A DNA stretch of 55,173 nucleotides from an uncultured SAR86 cluster bacterium (GCA_902610995.1 CACLXU010000005.1:1-55173), one strand, 5' to 3'; shown: positions 27,275 to 37,869, counted from the stretch's first letter. Numbers and translations: made by a program. The notes: a model not told the origin generated them from the letters alone.

Positions 27275-28350
27275 GTTGGGACATAAGAAGCTTCTTCATT
27301 TTCTGCTCTTTAACAGCGATACTTATTCTTGGAAGTCTTACTATTTTTTCTGTAACTTCGATAGATATTAGTTATTTCCTAAGGTTCCTTCTTATCTCAA
27401 TTTTCTCAATATTGATTGTTACTGGAGTTTTCTACACTGTAAATTTAAATCGCATTCTTTCCTTTGGATGGGTAGTCCTTGTATTAAATATATTGCTTAT
27501 ATTGAGTGTGGAGTTATTTGGAAAAGAAATTAATGGATCAAAAAGGTGGCTAGATTTTGGATTTCTAAGTTTACAGCCCTCAGAATTTATGAAAATTTCA
27601 TTTGCGCTTTTTGCAATACAGTACCTCAGGTATTTTAATTTTAAATTTAACTTTCAAAGATCTATATTTCTTCTTGCAATCCTTTTTATTACCTCAGTAC
27701 CAATTATCATTCAACCCGACCTAGGCACTGGTTTGATTTACATAATTTTTGGAATAATGCTTCTATTTATATGCGGCATGGATAGAAAGTATTTTCTCGC
27801 ACTTATTGGTTCCGGGGTGGTCCTATCACCGGTAATATATAGTTTTGGATTTACTGATTACCAAAAAGGAAGGATACAAAGCTGGTTCTCATCAGAGGGA
27901 AATATTTCAGAGAGATGGAACATTCTTCAATCAGAAATAAGTATTGGTTCTGGCGAATTATTTGGAGAGGGATTCCTTAAAAGCAAACAGAATCAGTTTA
28001 ATTTTCTTCCAGAAGCAGATACGGATTTTATATTTTCAATTTATGCTGAGCAGTTTGGGTTTGTAGGTGTTTTATTGATATTTATATTAATTGCGATATT
28101 TATTATTTTAAGCATTATAGTTTTACTTCAGGAACAAAGCCTATCTGAAGATCTGTCAACATATTACTTAGGAGCTTATTTTATATTTGTAATTGGATTT
28201 AGTTTTCTCATAAATATACTAATGGTTAGTGGCATGATCCCAGTTGTGGGTTTGCCATTACCATTTTTTACAAAGGGCGGCTCATCTTTGCTATGCTTTT
28301 CTATAATGTTAGGGTTTATTTTTTCTTCCAGAGGCTTTCTACGGTCATGA
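27271..28350 (+). CDS. rodA: RodA, SEDS-family peptidoglycan glycosyltransferase
   Basis: Polymerises lipid II together with PBP2. A 359-residue polytopic protein with about ten membrane helices. Characteristic segments are GSKRWLDFGFLSLQPSEFMKISFALF, IQPDLGTGLIYI (SEDS Asp), RWNILQSEISIGSGELFGEGF, LPEADTDFIFSI and PVVGLPLPFFTKGGSSLL. The start overlaps the mrdA stop and its stop overlaps mltB, both as ATGA. Confidence 0.95.
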   Translation: MSWDIRSFFIFCSLTAILILGSLTIFSVTSIDISYFLRFLLISIFSILIVTGVFYTVNLNRILSFGWVVLVLNILLILSVELFGKEINGSKRWLDFGFLSLQPSEFMKISFALFAIQYLRYFNFKFNFQRSIFLLAILFITSVPIIIQPDLGTGLIYIIFGIMLLFICGMDRKYFLALIGSGVVLSPVIYSFGFTDYQKGRIQSWFSSEGNISERWNILQSEISIGSGELFGEGFLKSKQNQFNFLPEADTDFIFSIYAEQFGFVGVLLIFILIAIFIILSIIVLLQEQSLSEDLSTYYLGAYFIFVIGFSFLINILMVSGMIPVVGLPLPFFTKGGSSLLCFSIMLGFIFSSRGFLRS

Positions 28351-29333
28351 GATTTTTTCTTCTGCTTCTGATATCACAATTCTCTATGGCTGATTTTTTA
28401 GAGAGAAAAGATGTCCAGACATTTATTTCTGAGACAGTAAAGAGCACCTCACTTACAAAACAAGAAGTTGAAAGCTATCTTTCTAGGGCTGAAATAATTC
28501 AGAGAGTAATAAGGAGCAGAGATAATCAACCCGAGGTTAAATTTTCATGGAACAGGTATAGGAATATTTTTTTAAAACAATCAAGGATTCGTGACGGGGC
28601 AGAATTCCTAGATACCCATTCTGAGCTTTTTAGAAAGATTGAAGATGATTTTGGAGTATCTAAATTTTATATTGCTTCAATAATTGGGGCTGAAACTAAT
28701 TTCGGAAAAAACATGGGAACCCTAAATCCACTTGATGCAATAGCAACCCTTACCTTTGAATCCAATAGTAAATTTTGGAGAAAAGAGCTTGTTCAGCTTT
28801 TGCTTTTAGCAAAGGAATATAACTTGAATCCTAAGGAAATGAAAAGTTCATGGGCTGGAGCGCTCGGATTGGGGCAATTTATTCCATCCAGTTATCTAGC
28901 CTATGGGGTAGATTATGATTTGGATGGCAAAGTGGATATGACAAATTCAATTAATGATGGAATTGCAAGTGTTGCAAATTATTTAAAAGTTCATGGCTGG
29001 CAAAAAGATAAACCAGCTATATTGCAATTCAAAATTAATGATAAGTTCAAGGATTACAATGAGGATCAAATAGAAGCATATAACTTTCCGCATAAGATTA
29101 ATAACTTCAGAACTCGAATTAGTTCAGAGCAAATGAAAGCAATGGACTTAACAAGTCTAAGTTTTGAAGGGAAGGCAACACCTTTATTTGTTGTCGAAGG
29201 AAATGAAAGCAAACTATATTTGGGATTTGACAATTTTATCGTAATAACTAAATATAACCGTAGTAGTTACTACGCATTAGTTATACATCAATTAGCATTG
29301 GCAATATCGAATGAATTCAACAAGAATAATTAA
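28347..29333 (+). CDS. mltB: Lytic murein transglycosylase B
   Basis: Cleaves glycan strands to anhydro-muropeptides. From the ATG at 28347 the product (328 residues) has a signal peptide (MRFFLLLLISQFSMA) and no lipobox cysteine, unlike E. coli MltB, so it may be soluble in the periplasm. Catalytic Glu in ASIIGAETNFGKNMG, then LNPLDAIATLTF and SWAGALGLGQFIPSSYLAYGVDYDLDG, the MltB signature. Coupled to rodA; its end overlaps dacA by 23 bases. The mltB-dacA order in a mrdA-rodA cluster is conserved, although rlpA is missing. Confidence 0.94.
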   Translation: MRFFLLLLISQFSMADFLERKDVQTFISETVKSTSLTKQEVESYLSRAEIIQRVIRSRDNQPEVKFSWNRYRNIFLKQSRIRDGAEFLDTHSELFRKIEDDFGVSKFYIASIIGAETNFGKNMGTLNPLDAIATLTFESNSKFWRKELVQLLLLAKEYNLNPKEMKSSWAGALGLGQFIPSSYLAYGVDYDLDGKVDMTNSINDGIASVANYLKVHGWQKDKPAILQFKINDKFKDYNEDQIEAYNFPHKINNFRTRISSEQMKAMDLTSLSFEGKATPLFVVEGNESKLYLGFDNFIVITKYNRSSYYALVIHQLALAISNEFNKNN

Positions 29334-30444
29334 ATTTTTAACCCTAACTCTAATTTCTGGAGCTTTACTGGCGATTCCAAGACCTCCAGATCTTGGAATA
29401 GGAAGCTATATTCTTTATGAACCAAGCACAAAAAAGATTATTGTCAGTTTTAATGAAAACGAAAGTGTTGAGCCCGCAAGTCTTACAAAATTAATGACAA
29501 GTTATGTTGTCGCTGACTATTTAAAAGATGAGTTTATAAGTCTTGAAGACAACCCAAGAGTATCAGTTAAAGCGTGGCAGACACCTGGTTCAAAGATGTT
29601 TATACGTGAAGGTACAAACGTTAAAGTATCAGACCTCATTAAAGGAATGATTATCCAGTCAGGCAATGATGCAAGTGTCGCTTTGGCAGAACATATTGCA
29701 GGCAGTGAAGAAAATTTTGTTTATTTAATGAATGAGTACGCAGTTGAACTTGGTATGAAAAATTCAAACTTCAATAATGCAACTGGTCTTCCTGATCCTG
29801 AAAATGTTACATCAGCACTTGACCTTGCAATACTTACCTCTGCAATAATTGAGGACTTTCCTGATCACTATAAGATTTATTCAGAGAAAACCTTTACCTA
29901 TGGAGGAATTACTCAGGGATCACGTAATAGACTCCTTTGGCGCGATGACATTTTTGATGGTGGAAAAACTGGATATACAAAAAATGCTGGATATTGTCTT
30001 GTAGGCGCTGCAAAAAGAGATGATATGCGATTGATAGCAGTTGTCCTTGGCAGTGAGAATGATAAACGATTTAATGATGTCACATTGTTGATGAATTATG
30101 GTTTTAAGTACTTCAGTAAGGAAAAACGAATAGTTAAAGACGAGCCTTTGAGCTCTATAAAAGTTATTGCAGGTGTAGAAGATGAGGTCTTTGTAGGAGC
30201 AAATGATGATGTAATTTTAACTTTACCCAAAGACATTGAATTGGAGTATTCGCTTATACTTCCAGATCAAGTTCTAGCTCCAGTTATTGCAGGAGATATT
30301 GTTGGAAGTGTCAAAGCAGTTGATGCTGAAGGCAATATTTTAGCTGAGGAAGATCTAATTTATTTAAGCTCAATTGATGAGCTTGGTTTTTTCGAAAGAT
30401 TATTTGAAATAATTTGGAACTGGATAGTGTCTTTATTTTCTTAA
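29311..30444 (+). CDS. dacA: D-alanyl-D-alanine carboxypeptidase (PBP5/6 family)
   Basis: Trims pentapeptide stems in the periplasm. Signal peptide (IIKFLTLTLISGALLA), then the S11 active site S57-L-T-K60, S117-G-N119 and K219-T-G. A C-terminal PBP5 beta domain follows, and an amphipathic tail (FFERLFEIIWNWIVSLFS) for membrane attachment. Length 377 is typical. The ATG lies inside mltB. The stop shares a TTAA tetranucleotide with the stop of the opposing holA. Confidence 0.95.
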   Translation: MNSTRIIKFLTLTLISGALLAIPRPPDLGIGSYILYEPSTKKIIVSFNENESVEPASLTKLMTSYVVADYLKDEFISLEDNPRVSVKAWQTPGSKMFIREGTNVKVSDLIKGMIIQSGNDASVALAEHIAGSEENFVYLMNEYAVELGMKNSNFNNATGLPDPENVTSALDLAILTSAIIEDFPDHYKIYSEKTFTYGGITQGSRNRLLWRDDIFDGGKTGYTKNAGYCLVGAAKRDDMRLIAVVLGSENDKRFNDVTLLMNYGFKYFSKEKRIVKDEPLSSIKVIAGVEDEVFVGANDDVILTLPKDIELEYSLILPDQVLAPVIAGDIVGSVKAVDAEGNILAEEDLIYLSSIDELGFFERLFEIIWNWIVSLFS

Positions 30445-31397
30445 CTTCTTTTTGATAATTTCATAACAATCTCCTCTGCTATAATCCAAGGATCATTATT
30501 ATTTACACCCTTAATGCTTTTATCCATAGAGTCTAAAAGCATGACAATTTTGCTAATGCTTTGGTGAGAGAGGTTTTTTGCAACTTCTTGATAATAAATA
30601 ATTTGATTGTCCCATATACGAAGCGGTTTTAAATTACTATTTCCATTCTTTAGTTCAATTAAAGCTCTGCAGTCTCGAGCAAGTATCCATAAAACCAGAG
30701 CTACAGAGTTTTTATCATTCCTTTTCATTGATCTAAGCAGGCTTAGTACTCCAGTTAAGTCATCTTTGCCGATCAATTCAAAAAGTTTAAAATTATTTTG
30801 AATTGAGTTATCAAAAAATAAATCTTCTAAACTATCAAGATCATCTTCAATCAATAAAGTATGTTCAATATCATTTTGGAGGCTTTGGAAGTTTCCTTCA
30901 TAAAGTCCAATAAGAAAATCAATATTTTTAGAGGAATTAAACTTTTGTGGTAGACAATTTGTTAGATAATTTTTGATGTCATTTTTTGTATTAACTGCAC
31001 AGTGAATTATTTGTGATTTTTCTGATAAGACAGGAGAAAAATCTTTCTTAAAAGTTTTTTCTGTTAAATTTGGAACCTCAATAATTATCAGGTTTTCAGA
31101 AGAATTCTCATTGATTAGATTTAGTCTAGATAGTATTTCTTTTGACGTTCTGTTTTTATTAAATGCTATTTCAATAATTTTCTGTTCGCTAAATAAGCTA
31201 TTTGAAAGGTTTGCAGCTTGAAAATCACTTTCAAAATCTGAATTTTCAAGATCAAGCTTAATTTTCTCAAAGTCACCACTTATCTTGCTTTTGATATTTT
31301 TTTTGATTTTAAAAATTAAGGAAGGCTCGTCTCCAAACAAAACAATTTGCTTGGCTTTCAGCTCTCCTTGATTAAGAAATTCAAAAGGATTAGTCAT
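30441..31397 (-). CDS. holA: DNA polymerase III subunit delta (HolA)
   Basis: Clamp-loader wrench subunit. Sequence is divergent, but the 318-residue length, the N-terminal FGDEPSLIFKIKKNIK (Walker-like region of the delta fold) and LIIIEVPNLTEKTFKK support it. LYEGNFQSLQNDIEHTLLI and ALVLWILARDCRALIELK near the C-terminus match the HolA pattern. It is last in aroQ-accB-accC-leuS-lptE-holA, with the classic leuS-lptE-holA order. The ATG overlaps the lptE stop by 8 bases. Confidence 0.88.
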   Translation of the reverse strand: MTNPFEFLNQGELKAKQIVLFGDEPSLIFKIKKNIKSKISGDFEKIKLDLENSDFESDFQAANLSNSLFSEQKIIEIAFNKNRTSKEILSRLNLINENSSENLIIIEVPNLTEKTFKKDFSPVLSEKSQIIHCAVNTKNDIKNYLTNCLPQKFNSSKNIDFLIGLYEGNFQSLQNDIEHTLLIEDDLDSLEDLFFDNSIQNNFKLFELIGKDDLTGVLSLLRSMKRNDKNSVALVLWILARDCRALIELKNGNSNLKPLRIWDNQIIYYQEVAKNLSHQSISKIVMLLDSMDKSIKGVNNNDPWIIAEEIVMKLSKRS

Positions 31398-31797
31398 GGC
31401 TATATTTACGATTAATATGATCGCAAAGTTTATACATCATAACTTGTTCAATTTCACTGCTCTGATTTGACGCCATATTGCTTGAAAGGAAATTTGTTTC
31501 TGAAACTTCCTCAACTTTGAATTCGAATATTTCTTCAGCATCTAAGGTTTCAAAGTTGGTTGTGAGAATTGATTTTGAGTCAAATTCTAGCCCCAAGTTA
31601 TTTATATTTTCTGTAGTTGTCTTAATGCTTAAATTACTTAAATAAAGTTCCTGCTTAAGTCCACTTAGGCAAGTGCTCAAAATAAATCTATGTTCGGCTG
31701 TAAAAGAGTTATCAAAAGATACTCTTCCAAAGCTTTTTTCATCGATAGATGAACATCCAATAATGAGAAGTGGAATTATGAATCTAATTATGAACAA
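31390..31797 (-). CDS. lptE: LPS-assembly lipoprotein LptE
   Basis: Outer-membrane lipoprotein that plugs LptD during LPS export. The 135-residue product has a short signal peptide and lipobox (LLIIGCSS). The rest is too divergent to recognise alone, so the call leans on position between leuS and holA, size and lipobox. The start is TTG at 31797, inside the leuS stop region. LptE implies LPS in the outer leaflet. Confidence 0.78.
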   Translation of the reverse strand: MFIIRFIIPLLIIGCSSIDEKSFGRVSFDNSFTAEHRFILSTCLSGLKQELYLSNLSIKTTTENINNLGLEFDSKSILTTNFETLDAEEIFEFKVEEVSETNFLSSNMASNQSSEIEQVMMYKLCDHINRKYSHD

Positions 31798-34168
31798 AAT
31801 TTAATATCTTATTTTTTATAAAAATTACCTTAATTATATTCTTGTTCTCTAAATGTCTGGAAACATTTTCATGTTCTTTTGCTAATTTTTCGATTTCATC
31901 TTGTTTCATAGAAACCGGAACAGTCAAATTTGCTCTGACCTTCCCATTTACTTGTACGACAATGTTTACTTCCTGGGAGCTATCTATAAAAAAGCTATCC
32001 TCAGGCCATCTTATGGTGTTGATATCACCTTTAAAGTTAATTGAATAAATTTTTTCACAGATGTGAGGTGCAATTGGAAATAATGATATGAGCAAGAATT
32101 GAAAGCATTCATCAAAATCTTTTTTCTCACAGCTAATTGTTTCATTTGAGATTCTTGAAGAAATATTATTCAAAATTTCCATACATGATGAAACGATGGT
32201 ATTTAGGTTAAGCCTTTTTTTATAGTCGTCGTTTATCTTGGAAAATATTTTTATATTCTCTAATTTCAGACTCTCAGAATTTTTGTCGAATTTAGATTCA
32301 TCAAAACTTTTAACTTTATTTGATAGGTTCCAGAGTCTTTTCAAAAACTTATGACATCCTTCCAAACCACTATCTGACCACTCTAAAGACTGTTCAGGTG
32401 GGCTTGCAAAAATCATAAATGTTCTAATTGAATCAGCCCCATATTTTTCAATGTATGGTTCAGGATCCACTGTATTACCTTTTGATTTTGACATTTTAGC
32501 TCCATCCTTTAGAACCATCCCCTGTGTTAACAATTTTTTAAATGGCTCATCACTTTTGACATATCCAAGATCTCTTAATACTTTATGAAAGAATCTGGCA
32601 TACAGTAAATGTAAAATAGCATGCTCGATCCCACCGATATAAATATCTACAGGCAGCCAATAGTTGCTCCTATCATCAAGCGCTTGCTGATTGTTATCAG
32701 ACGAAGGATATCTTGCGTAATACCATGAGGATTCCATAAAAGTATCAAATGTATCGGTTTCTCTTTTAAATCCATCCAACTCATCTATAAAGTCGTTATT
32801 TTGTGCAAGAGGAGTAGATGTATCTTCATTGATAGGCAGAAGCACAGGTAAATCTTTAATATTTGCAGTTTGAGGTTTGCCGTCTTTATAAATTATGGGA
32901 ATGGGGCAACCCCAATATCTTTGTCTACTAATTCCCCAGTCATTCAAACGCCACTCAACAACTTTCATCCCCTTTCCTGCGTCTTGAAGCTTTGTAGTAA
33001 TTTTTTTAATAGCAGCTTCTGACTCTTGGCCATTAAATTCATTCGAATTAATTAAAACCCCTTTTGCTATTAACGGTAATTCGTCTGTTTCAGCATTCTT
33101 GATTACCTGTTTAATTGGAATGTTATATTTAGTTGCAAATTCAAAGTCCCTCTCATCATGTGCGGGCACACCCATAATTGCTCCTGAACCGTAATCAATA
33201 AGAACATAGTTAATGATCCAAATTGGCACTTTTTCTCCAGTTAGGGGATGTATTGCTTTTAACTTTGTTTCAAGTCCCTTTTTATCTGCAGTCAAAAGTT
33301 CTGCTTCAGCAGCTTTATTTTTTGAGCAACTGTCCAGAAAAGACGCTACTTGTTTATCATCTTTTGCAAGTGATTTTGAAATTGCGTGATGTGGCGATAT
33401 TCCAAGAAAAGAAACACCGAAAATTGTATCTGGACGAGTAGTGAATACCTTTAAATCTTGCTTTACCTCTTCAATTTGAAAACTAACTTCAGCTCCTATT
33501 GATTTCCCAAGCCAATTTTTTTGCATTATTTTAACCTTTTCTGGCCAGTCTAAATTCTCCAGTTCAGCATTTAGTTCTTCAGCATATTTAGTGATTTTAA
33601 TAAACCATTGATCAATTTCTTTTAATTCCACTTCAGCCCCTGATCGCCAGCCCCTTCCGTCAATCACCTGTTCATTTGCAAGAACTGTTTGATCAACTGG
33701 ATCCCAATTGACAAGTGATTTCTTGCGGTATACCAGACCTTTTTCATACATCTCAATGAAAATTTTTTGTTCAAATTTATAGTAACTTGAATCACAAGTT
33801 TTGATCTCTCGCGACCAGTCATAGCTGTAGCCTAAACGTTGAAGTTGATTTTTCATTGAGGCAATATTTTTATCTGTCCATTTCAGAGGATGGGTTTTAT
33901 TTTGAATCGCAGCATTTTCTGCAGGAAGACCAAAGGAGTCCCAACCCATCGGCTGCAGCACATTAAATCCCTCAAGACGTTTAAACCTTGATATGACATC
34001 ACCAATTGTATAATTTCGAACATGCCCCATGTGTAGTTTTCCAGATGGATATGGAAACATTGATAGGCAGTAATACTTTGGACCATCCTCAACCGTAGAG
34101 AAGAGATCTCTTTTTTCCCATTCGCTTTGCGCAGCTAACTCAATTTCTTTATGACTATATTCATTCAT
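31784..34168 (-). CDS. leuS: Leucyl-tRNA synthetase
   Basis: Charges tRNA-Leu. Class I signature [19 protein letters not shown] (HIGH as HMGH), the editing domain with [14 protein letters not shown] and [30 protein letters not shown] and KMSKS in [14 protein letters not shown]. The C-terminus includes the [14 protein letters not shown] domain. Three ATGs in a row (34174, 34171, 34168) are available; [17 protein letters not shown] from the third fits the family. At about 794 residues it is some 65 shorter than the E. coli enzyme, in keeping with a compact genome. The start overlaps the accC stop. Confidence 0.97.
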   Translation of the reverse strand: MNEYSHKEIELAAQSEWEKRDLFSTVEDGPKYYCLSMFPYPSGKLHMGHVRNYTIGDVISRFKRLEGFNVLQPMGWDSFGLPAENAAIQNKTHPLKWTDKNIASMKNQLQRLGYSYDWSREIKTCDSSYYKFEQKIFIEMYEKGLVYRKKSLVNWDPVDQTVLANEQVIDGRGWRSGAEVELKEIDQWFIKITKYAEELNAELENLDWPEKVKIMQKNWLGKSIGAEVSFQIEEVKQDLKVFTTRPDTIFGVSFLGISPHHAISKSLAKDDKQVASFLDSCSKNKAAEAELLTADKKGLETKLKAIHPLTGEKVPIWIINYVLIDYGSGAIMGVPAHDERDFEFATKYNIPIKQVIKNAETDELPLIAKGVLINSNEFNGQESEAAIKKITTKLQDAGKGMKVVEWRLNDWGISRQRYWGCPIPIIYKDGKPQTANIKDLPVLLPINEDTSTPLAQNNDFIDELDGFKRETDTFDTFMESSWYYARYPSSDNNQQALDDRSNYWLPVDIYIGGIEHAILHLLYARFFHKVLRDLGYVKSDEPFKKLLTQGMVLKDGAKMSKSKGNTVDPEPYIEKYGADSIRTFMIFASPPEQSLEWSDSGLEGCHKFLKRLWNLSNKVKSFDESKFDKNSESLKLENIKIFSKINDDYKKRLNLNTIVSSCMEILNNISSRISNETISCEKKDFDECFQFLLISLFPIAPHICEKIYSINFKGDINTIRWPEDSFFIDSSQEVNIVVQVNGKVRANLTVPVSMKQDEIEKLAKEHENVSRHLENKNIIKVIFIKNKILNFVHN

Positions 34169-35513
34169 CATCATTCACCATTTTTTCTTCAAGAAATTTT
34201 ATGTAATGTCGGTATTCTCTAAAGTCATCATTGGTTACCAATCTTCTATGAAGATCGACATTTGTTTTTATACCCTCTATTACCGTTTCATCTAGCGCCA
34301 TTTTCATTTTATTGAGAACTCTATCTCTATTTAAATCTTTAACGATAATCTCTGCAATCAGAGAGTCATAATAAGCCGGAACATCGTAGCCAGAATATAT
34401 TTGAGATTCAAATCTAACGTGATATCCACCCGGTCTATGTATTTGCATAATTCTCCCAGGAGATGGAACAAAACTATTTGGATCCTCGGCATTGATCCTG
34501 CATTGCATTGCATGGCCATTAATTTTTATTTTGCTCTGATCAAAGTTATAAACATCATTCATTGCTAACTCAAGCTGTGCTTGTACTAAATCAACTCCAG
34601 TTATCATTTCTGTTACTGTATGCTCTACCTGTATTCTGGTATTCATTTCAATGAAGAAAAACTCTCCGTTTTCATAGAGAAATTCCAGTGTTCCTGCTCC
34701 CTCATAATTTAATTCACAACAAGCATTTACCGAAATCTGATAGATTTCATTAATTTTTTCATCAGGTATGTTTATAGCTGGCGCCTCCTCAATTACCTTT
34801 TGATACTTCCTTTGTAATGAGCAGTCTCTAGAAAATAGATGGACAGCATTTCCTCTTCCATCTCCGAATACTTGTATTTCTACATGTCTGGGTTTCTCTA
34901 AATATCGTTCAATAAAAACTAGATCACTGCCAAATGCCGCATTTGCTTCAGACTTAGCATCCTCTATAGCATCCCAAAGTTCTGATAGTTCCCTTACAAT
35001 TCTCATGCCTCGGCCACCTCCACCAGCAGCAGCTTTAATAATTACCGGCAGGCCAACTTTTTTAACCTCATCCTCTATTTGTTCTTTGCTCTCAACTGGA
35101 CCTTCATACCCTGGAACAACTGGTACTCCTAATTGTCTCATGAGATTTTTTGCCTGTATCTTATCGCCCATCAAAGAAATAATTTCATGACTTGGACCTA
35201 TAAATTTAAAACCACTATTCTTACATTTCTCAGCAAATTCAGCATTTTCAGAAAGAAAGCCATATCCAGGATAAATTCCGTCAACATTAGCTAATTCAGC
35301 TGCAGAAATAATTGCTGCTTCATTAAGATAGCTGTCTTTGGAGTCTGGTGGACCTATGCATATTGCTTCGTCAGAAAGCTTCAAATGCTTCAAGTTTTTA
35401 TCTGCTGTCGAGTATACAGAAGCAACTTGATATCCAAGTTCTTTTGCAGCACGTAAAGCTCTAATGGCAATGACGCCCCTATTTGCTATAAGAATCTTCT
35501 TTGTGTTATTCAA
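34161..35513 (-). CDS. accC: Biotin carboxylase subunit of acetyl-CoA carboxylase
   Basis: Carboxylates biotin on BCCP using ATP and bicarbonate. 450 residues: [22 protein letters not shown], the ATP-grasp glycine loop [56 protein letters not shown] and [18 protein letters not shown]. The start is TTG at 35513, lying within the last codons of accB. It is followed by leuS. Confidence 0.97.
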   Translation of the reverse strand: MNNTKKILIANRGVIAIRALRAAKELGYQVASVYSTADKNLKHLKLSDEAICIGPPDSKDSYLNEAAIISAAELANVDGIYPGYGFLSENAEFAEKCKNSGFKFIGPSHEIISLMGDKIQAKNLMRQLGVPVVPGYEGPVESKEQIEDEVKKVGLPVIIKAAAGGGGRGMRIVRELSELWDAIEDAKSEANAAFGSDLVFIERYLEKPRHVEIQVFGDGRGNAVHLFSRDCSLQRKYQKVIEEAPAINIPDEKINEIYQISVNACCELNYEGAGTLEFLYENGEFFFIEMNTRIQVEHTVTEMITGVDLVQAQLELAMNDVYNFDQSKIKINGHAMQCRINAEDPNSFVPSPGRIMQIHRPGGYHVRFESQIYSGYDVPAYYDSLIAEIIVKDLNRDRVLNKMKMALDETVIEGIKTNVDLHRRLVTNDDFREYRHYIKFLEEKMVNDDE

Positions 35514-35949
35514 TGGAAATTAAAATTTGATCAAATTCTACTGGCTGTCCATCTTGAATATGTATCTCTTTAATAATGCCTTCATGTTCGGATTTGACTT
35601 GATTCATCATTTTCATGGCTTCAACAATGCAGACTGTGTCTCCAACACTTATTTTTTGCCCCACCTCTACAAAAGGGGATTTGTCAGGTGCAGGCTTTCT
35701 ATAAAATGTCCCAACCATTGGTGATTTTATATTCTTGAGGCTATCATCTTCAATTTTCTCTTCAACATGAGCTTTTTTTGACTTCTTTTCTGGTTGAGAT
35801 GCTTGCGATTTAGCAGATTGATGGACAATATGTTGAACCTCTTTTTCCCTATTAATCCTTACACTTTCTTCACCCTCCCTAACTTCAATTTCGTTGAGAT
35901 CAGACTCTTGAAGCATCTCAATTAATTTTTTGATTTTTCTAAGATCCAT
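35506..35949 (-). CDS. accB: Biotin carboxyl carrier protein (AccB)
   Basis: Carries the carboxybiotin arm in fatty-acid synthesis. N-terminal helix ([22 protein letters not shown]), a Lys/Ala/Gln-rich linker (~50-75), and the biotinyl domain with [13 protein letters not shown], where the second Lys is biotinylated. The C-terminus ends QILISIE. The ATG overlaps the aroQ stop (TAATG) and is served by a perfect AGGAGG. Confidence 0.97.
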   Translation of the reverse strand: MDLRKIKKLIEMLQESDLNEIEVREGEESVRINREKEVQHIVHQSAKSQASQPEKKSKKAHVEEKIEDDSLKNIKSPMVGTFYRKPAPDKSPFVEVGQKISVGDTVCIVEAMKMMNQVKSEHEGIIKEIHIQDGQPVEFDQILISIE

Positions 35950-36374
35950 TATTCCTCCTTTAAAATTTTTCGAATTGCATATTCATAACCATCTAAACCT
36001 AGGCCTACAATACAGCCCTCTGCAATATCACTGAAAAATGATACATGCCTAAATTCCTCTCTGGCAAAGACATTTGAAATATGTACTTCATAGAACTTAA
36101 ACTTTACAGACAAAATAGCATCTCTTATAGCTATATTTGTGTGAGTATGTGCGCCAAAATTAAACACACCAAAATCGTATTTATCCTGCTTCTGAGCATG
36201 AATTTTTTCAATTATTTCTTCTTCCGAATTGCTTTGAAAAAAATCGATATCTGCATCAAAATTTATAGATTTGATATTGTTCTCTAGATCGGAAAGTGAG
36301 AGATCTCCATACATATCAGTCTCTCGTTGGCCGAGCATGTTGAGATTGACCCCATTTATGACTAAAATTTTCAT
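35949..36374 (-). CDS. aroQ: 3-dehydroquinate dehydratase, type II
   Basis: Third step of the shikimate pathway. The 141-residue dodecamer-type enzyme has [18 protein letters not shown] (catalytic Arg/Tyr lid), [28 protein letters not shown] (the usual NAGAYTHTS is altered), [18 protein letters not shown] with the catalytic His, and [15 protein letters not shown]. It opens the six-gene leftward operon aroQ-accB-accC-leuS-lptE-holA; aroQ-accB-accC is a common order in pseudomonads. Confidence 0.95.
   Translation of the reverse strand: MKILVINGVNLNMLGQRETDMYGDLSLSDLENNIKSINFDADIDFFQSNSEEEIIEKIHAQKQDKYDFGVFNFGAHTHTNIAIRDAILSVKFKFYEVHISNVFAREEFRHVSFFSDIAEGCIVGLGLDGYEYAIRKILKEE
35954..35959 (-). 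promoter_or_regulatory. Strong Shine-Dalgarno AGGAGG of accB
   Basis: AGGAGG, four bases before the accB ATG and inside the aroQ coding end. It shows that this organism does use SD pairing for genes inside operons, in contrast to the leaderless-looking first genes. Confidence 0.8.
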
Positions 36375-36381
36375 TTAAGCG

Positions 36382-36410
36382 ATTTTAAACGAAATTAAAT
36401 ACTTTTTCAA
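36382..36410 (-). promoter_or_regulatory. Promoter of the aroQ-accB-accC-leuS-lptE-holA operon (leaderless spacing)
   Basis: On the minus strand TTGAAA (36410-36405), a 17-base spacer and TAAAAT (36387-36382), then CGCTTAA and the aroQ ATG at 36374. Both hexamers and the spacing are good, and the expected start site falls at or one base before the A of ATG. Confidence 0.65.
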
Positions 36411-36524
36411 AGCATTTAGATGTATTTTATAAATTAAAAATAAATATTATTTATGAATTTTAAAGATTTTTTTGTTATTTTCTTTCAAAAATCATAACTT
36501 CTTTTGACTTCAAGAATACTGTAT

Positions 36525-36552
36525 TTGATTATAACTTCTCTAAGTATATAAT
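36525..36552 (+). promoter_or_regulatory. Promoter of hemB (nearly leaderless)
   Basis: TTGATT (36525-36530), 16-base spacer, TATAAT (36547-36552). The predicted start near 36559 leaves a leader of only about 4-5 bases before the ATG at 36564. The rest of the 189-base aroQ-hemB gap (36375-36524) is very AT-rich with no clear hairpin terminator. Confidence 0.62.
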
Positions 36553-36563
36553 TATCACCCTTT

Positions 36564-37556
36564 ATGAAAAGACTATCAAGAAAATTTCCAAGCACTAGAT
36601 CAAGAAGACTTAGAAAAAATCATGTCATTAGGGACTTGGTTTCAGATGTAACAATTAACAAATCAAAATTAATCCAACCATTATTTGTGTCCGATGAAAA
36701 TTCTAAAAACATTGATTTAGTTTCTATGCCTGGACAAAAATTGTTTTCAAGACAGGGATTGATAAAGGAAATCGATATGCTCCTATCGCTAGGCATAAAA
36801 ACAGTTGCCATTTTTCCAAATTTATCTTCGGTTAAAAAAGATATTACAGGCAGTGAAGCAATAAATCCTGACAATTTTATTTGTGAGACGATAAAAACTA
36901 TTAAAGATAAGTTTCCTGAACTTATAGTTATTTCTGATGTAGCACTCGACCCATACACCTCCACAGGCCATGATGGAATTGTTATCAATAATTATGTGGA
37001 CAATGATGAGACACTAAAAATGCTTCAGAAAATGTCTATTAATCTTGCAGCTAGTGGCTCAGATATTCTGGCTCCATCAGATATGATGGATGGGCGAATT
37101 GGTGCAATTAGATCTGATCTTGAAGCTGCTGGCCATAAAGATACCATTCTCTTAAGCTACTCTTCAAAGTTCTCCTCTAATTTCTATGGTCCATTTCGTG
37201 AAGCAGTTGGCTCCAAAAGAAAGCAAGGAATATCTAAAAAAACTTACCAGATGGATTATAGAAATAGTAAAGAGGCACTTATGAAGGCAGAAATGGATAT
37301 TAATGAGGGTGCAGATATATTAATGGTCAAACCAGCCATGCCAAACTCAGATATAATCCACTCTCTTTCAGAGAATTACTCAATTCCAATATTTGCATAT
37401 CAAGTTAGTGGAGAGTATTCAATGATTCAGTTAGGTATTGACAAAAAAATATTTGACAATAATGTAATCGATGAAAGTTTAATCACCCTATTTAGAGCAG
37501 GTGCTAAATCAGTACTTACTTACTACGCTAAATGGATGGCAAAAAAATATGACTAA
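36564..37556 (+). CDS. hemB: Delta-aminolevulinic acid dehydratase (porphobilinogen synthase), zinc-independent type
   Basis: Condenses two ALA to porphobilinogen in haem synthesis. 330 residues: RSRRLRKNHVIRDLVSD near the start, SDVALDPYTSTGHDGIV, ASGSDILAPSDMMDGRIGAIR, SYSSKFSSNFYGPFREA (first Schiff-base Lys), ILMVKPAMPNSDII (second Lys) and YQVSGEYSMI. The DVALDPYT loop has Asp where zinc-type enzymes have the Cys cluster, so it should be the Mg-dependent form. It overlaps trxA by 8 bases; hemC and hemD are 3 kb away on the other strand. Confidence 0.96.
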   Translation: MKRLSRKFPSTRSRRLRKNHVIRDLVSDVTINKSKLIQPLFVSDENSKNIDLVSMPGQKLFSRQGLIKEIDMLLSLGIKTVAIFPNLSSVKKDITGSEAINPDNFICETIKTIKDKFPELIVISDVALDPYTSTGHDGIVINNYVDNDETLKMLQKMSINLAASGSDILAPSDMMDGRIGAIRSDLEAAGHKDTILLSYSSKFSSNFYGPFREAVGSKRKQGISKKTYQMDYRNSKEALMKAEMDINEGADILMVKPAMPNSDIIHSLSENYSIPIFAYQVSGEYSMIQLGIDKKIFDNNVIDESLITLFRAGAKSVLTYYAKWMAKKYD

Positions 37557-37866
37557 AATAACCACAAAAGAAACTTTTTCAACAGATGTTTTATCTGAGA
37601 CTAAATTAGTTCTTGTTGATTTTTGGGCTGAATGGTGCGGACCATGTAAACAAATTGCACCAAGACTTGAAGAACTTGCAGAGAAATATTCTGAAAACCT
37701 ATCTGTATGCAAGGTTGACGTTGACTCAAATAGAGAACTAGCACTTGAGTACAATGTAAGAAGCATCCCATCATTAATACTTTTTAATGGCGGTGAACAA
37801 GTTGACACATTAATAGGAGCTGTAAGCTTTGAAGAACTGGAGGACTTGATAACAAGAAATCTCTAG
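37549..37866 (+). CDS. trxA: Thioredoxin
   Basis: Cytosolic dithiol reductant of 105 residues. LVLVDFWAEWCGPCKQIAPRLEELA holds the WCGPC redox site; VCKVDVDSNRELALEYNVRSIPSLILFNGGEQV has the cis-Pro loop. The ATG at 37549 overlaps the hemB end; the frame is open further upstream inside hemB but the family starts here. trxA just before rho is a conserved gammaproteobacterial order. Confidence 0.96.
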   Translation: MTKITTKETFSTDVLSETKLVLVDFWAEWCGPCKQIAPRLEELAEKYSENLSVCKVDVDSNRELALEYNVRSIPSLILFNGGEQVDTLIGAVSFEELEDLITRNL

Positions 37867-37869
37867 CAC

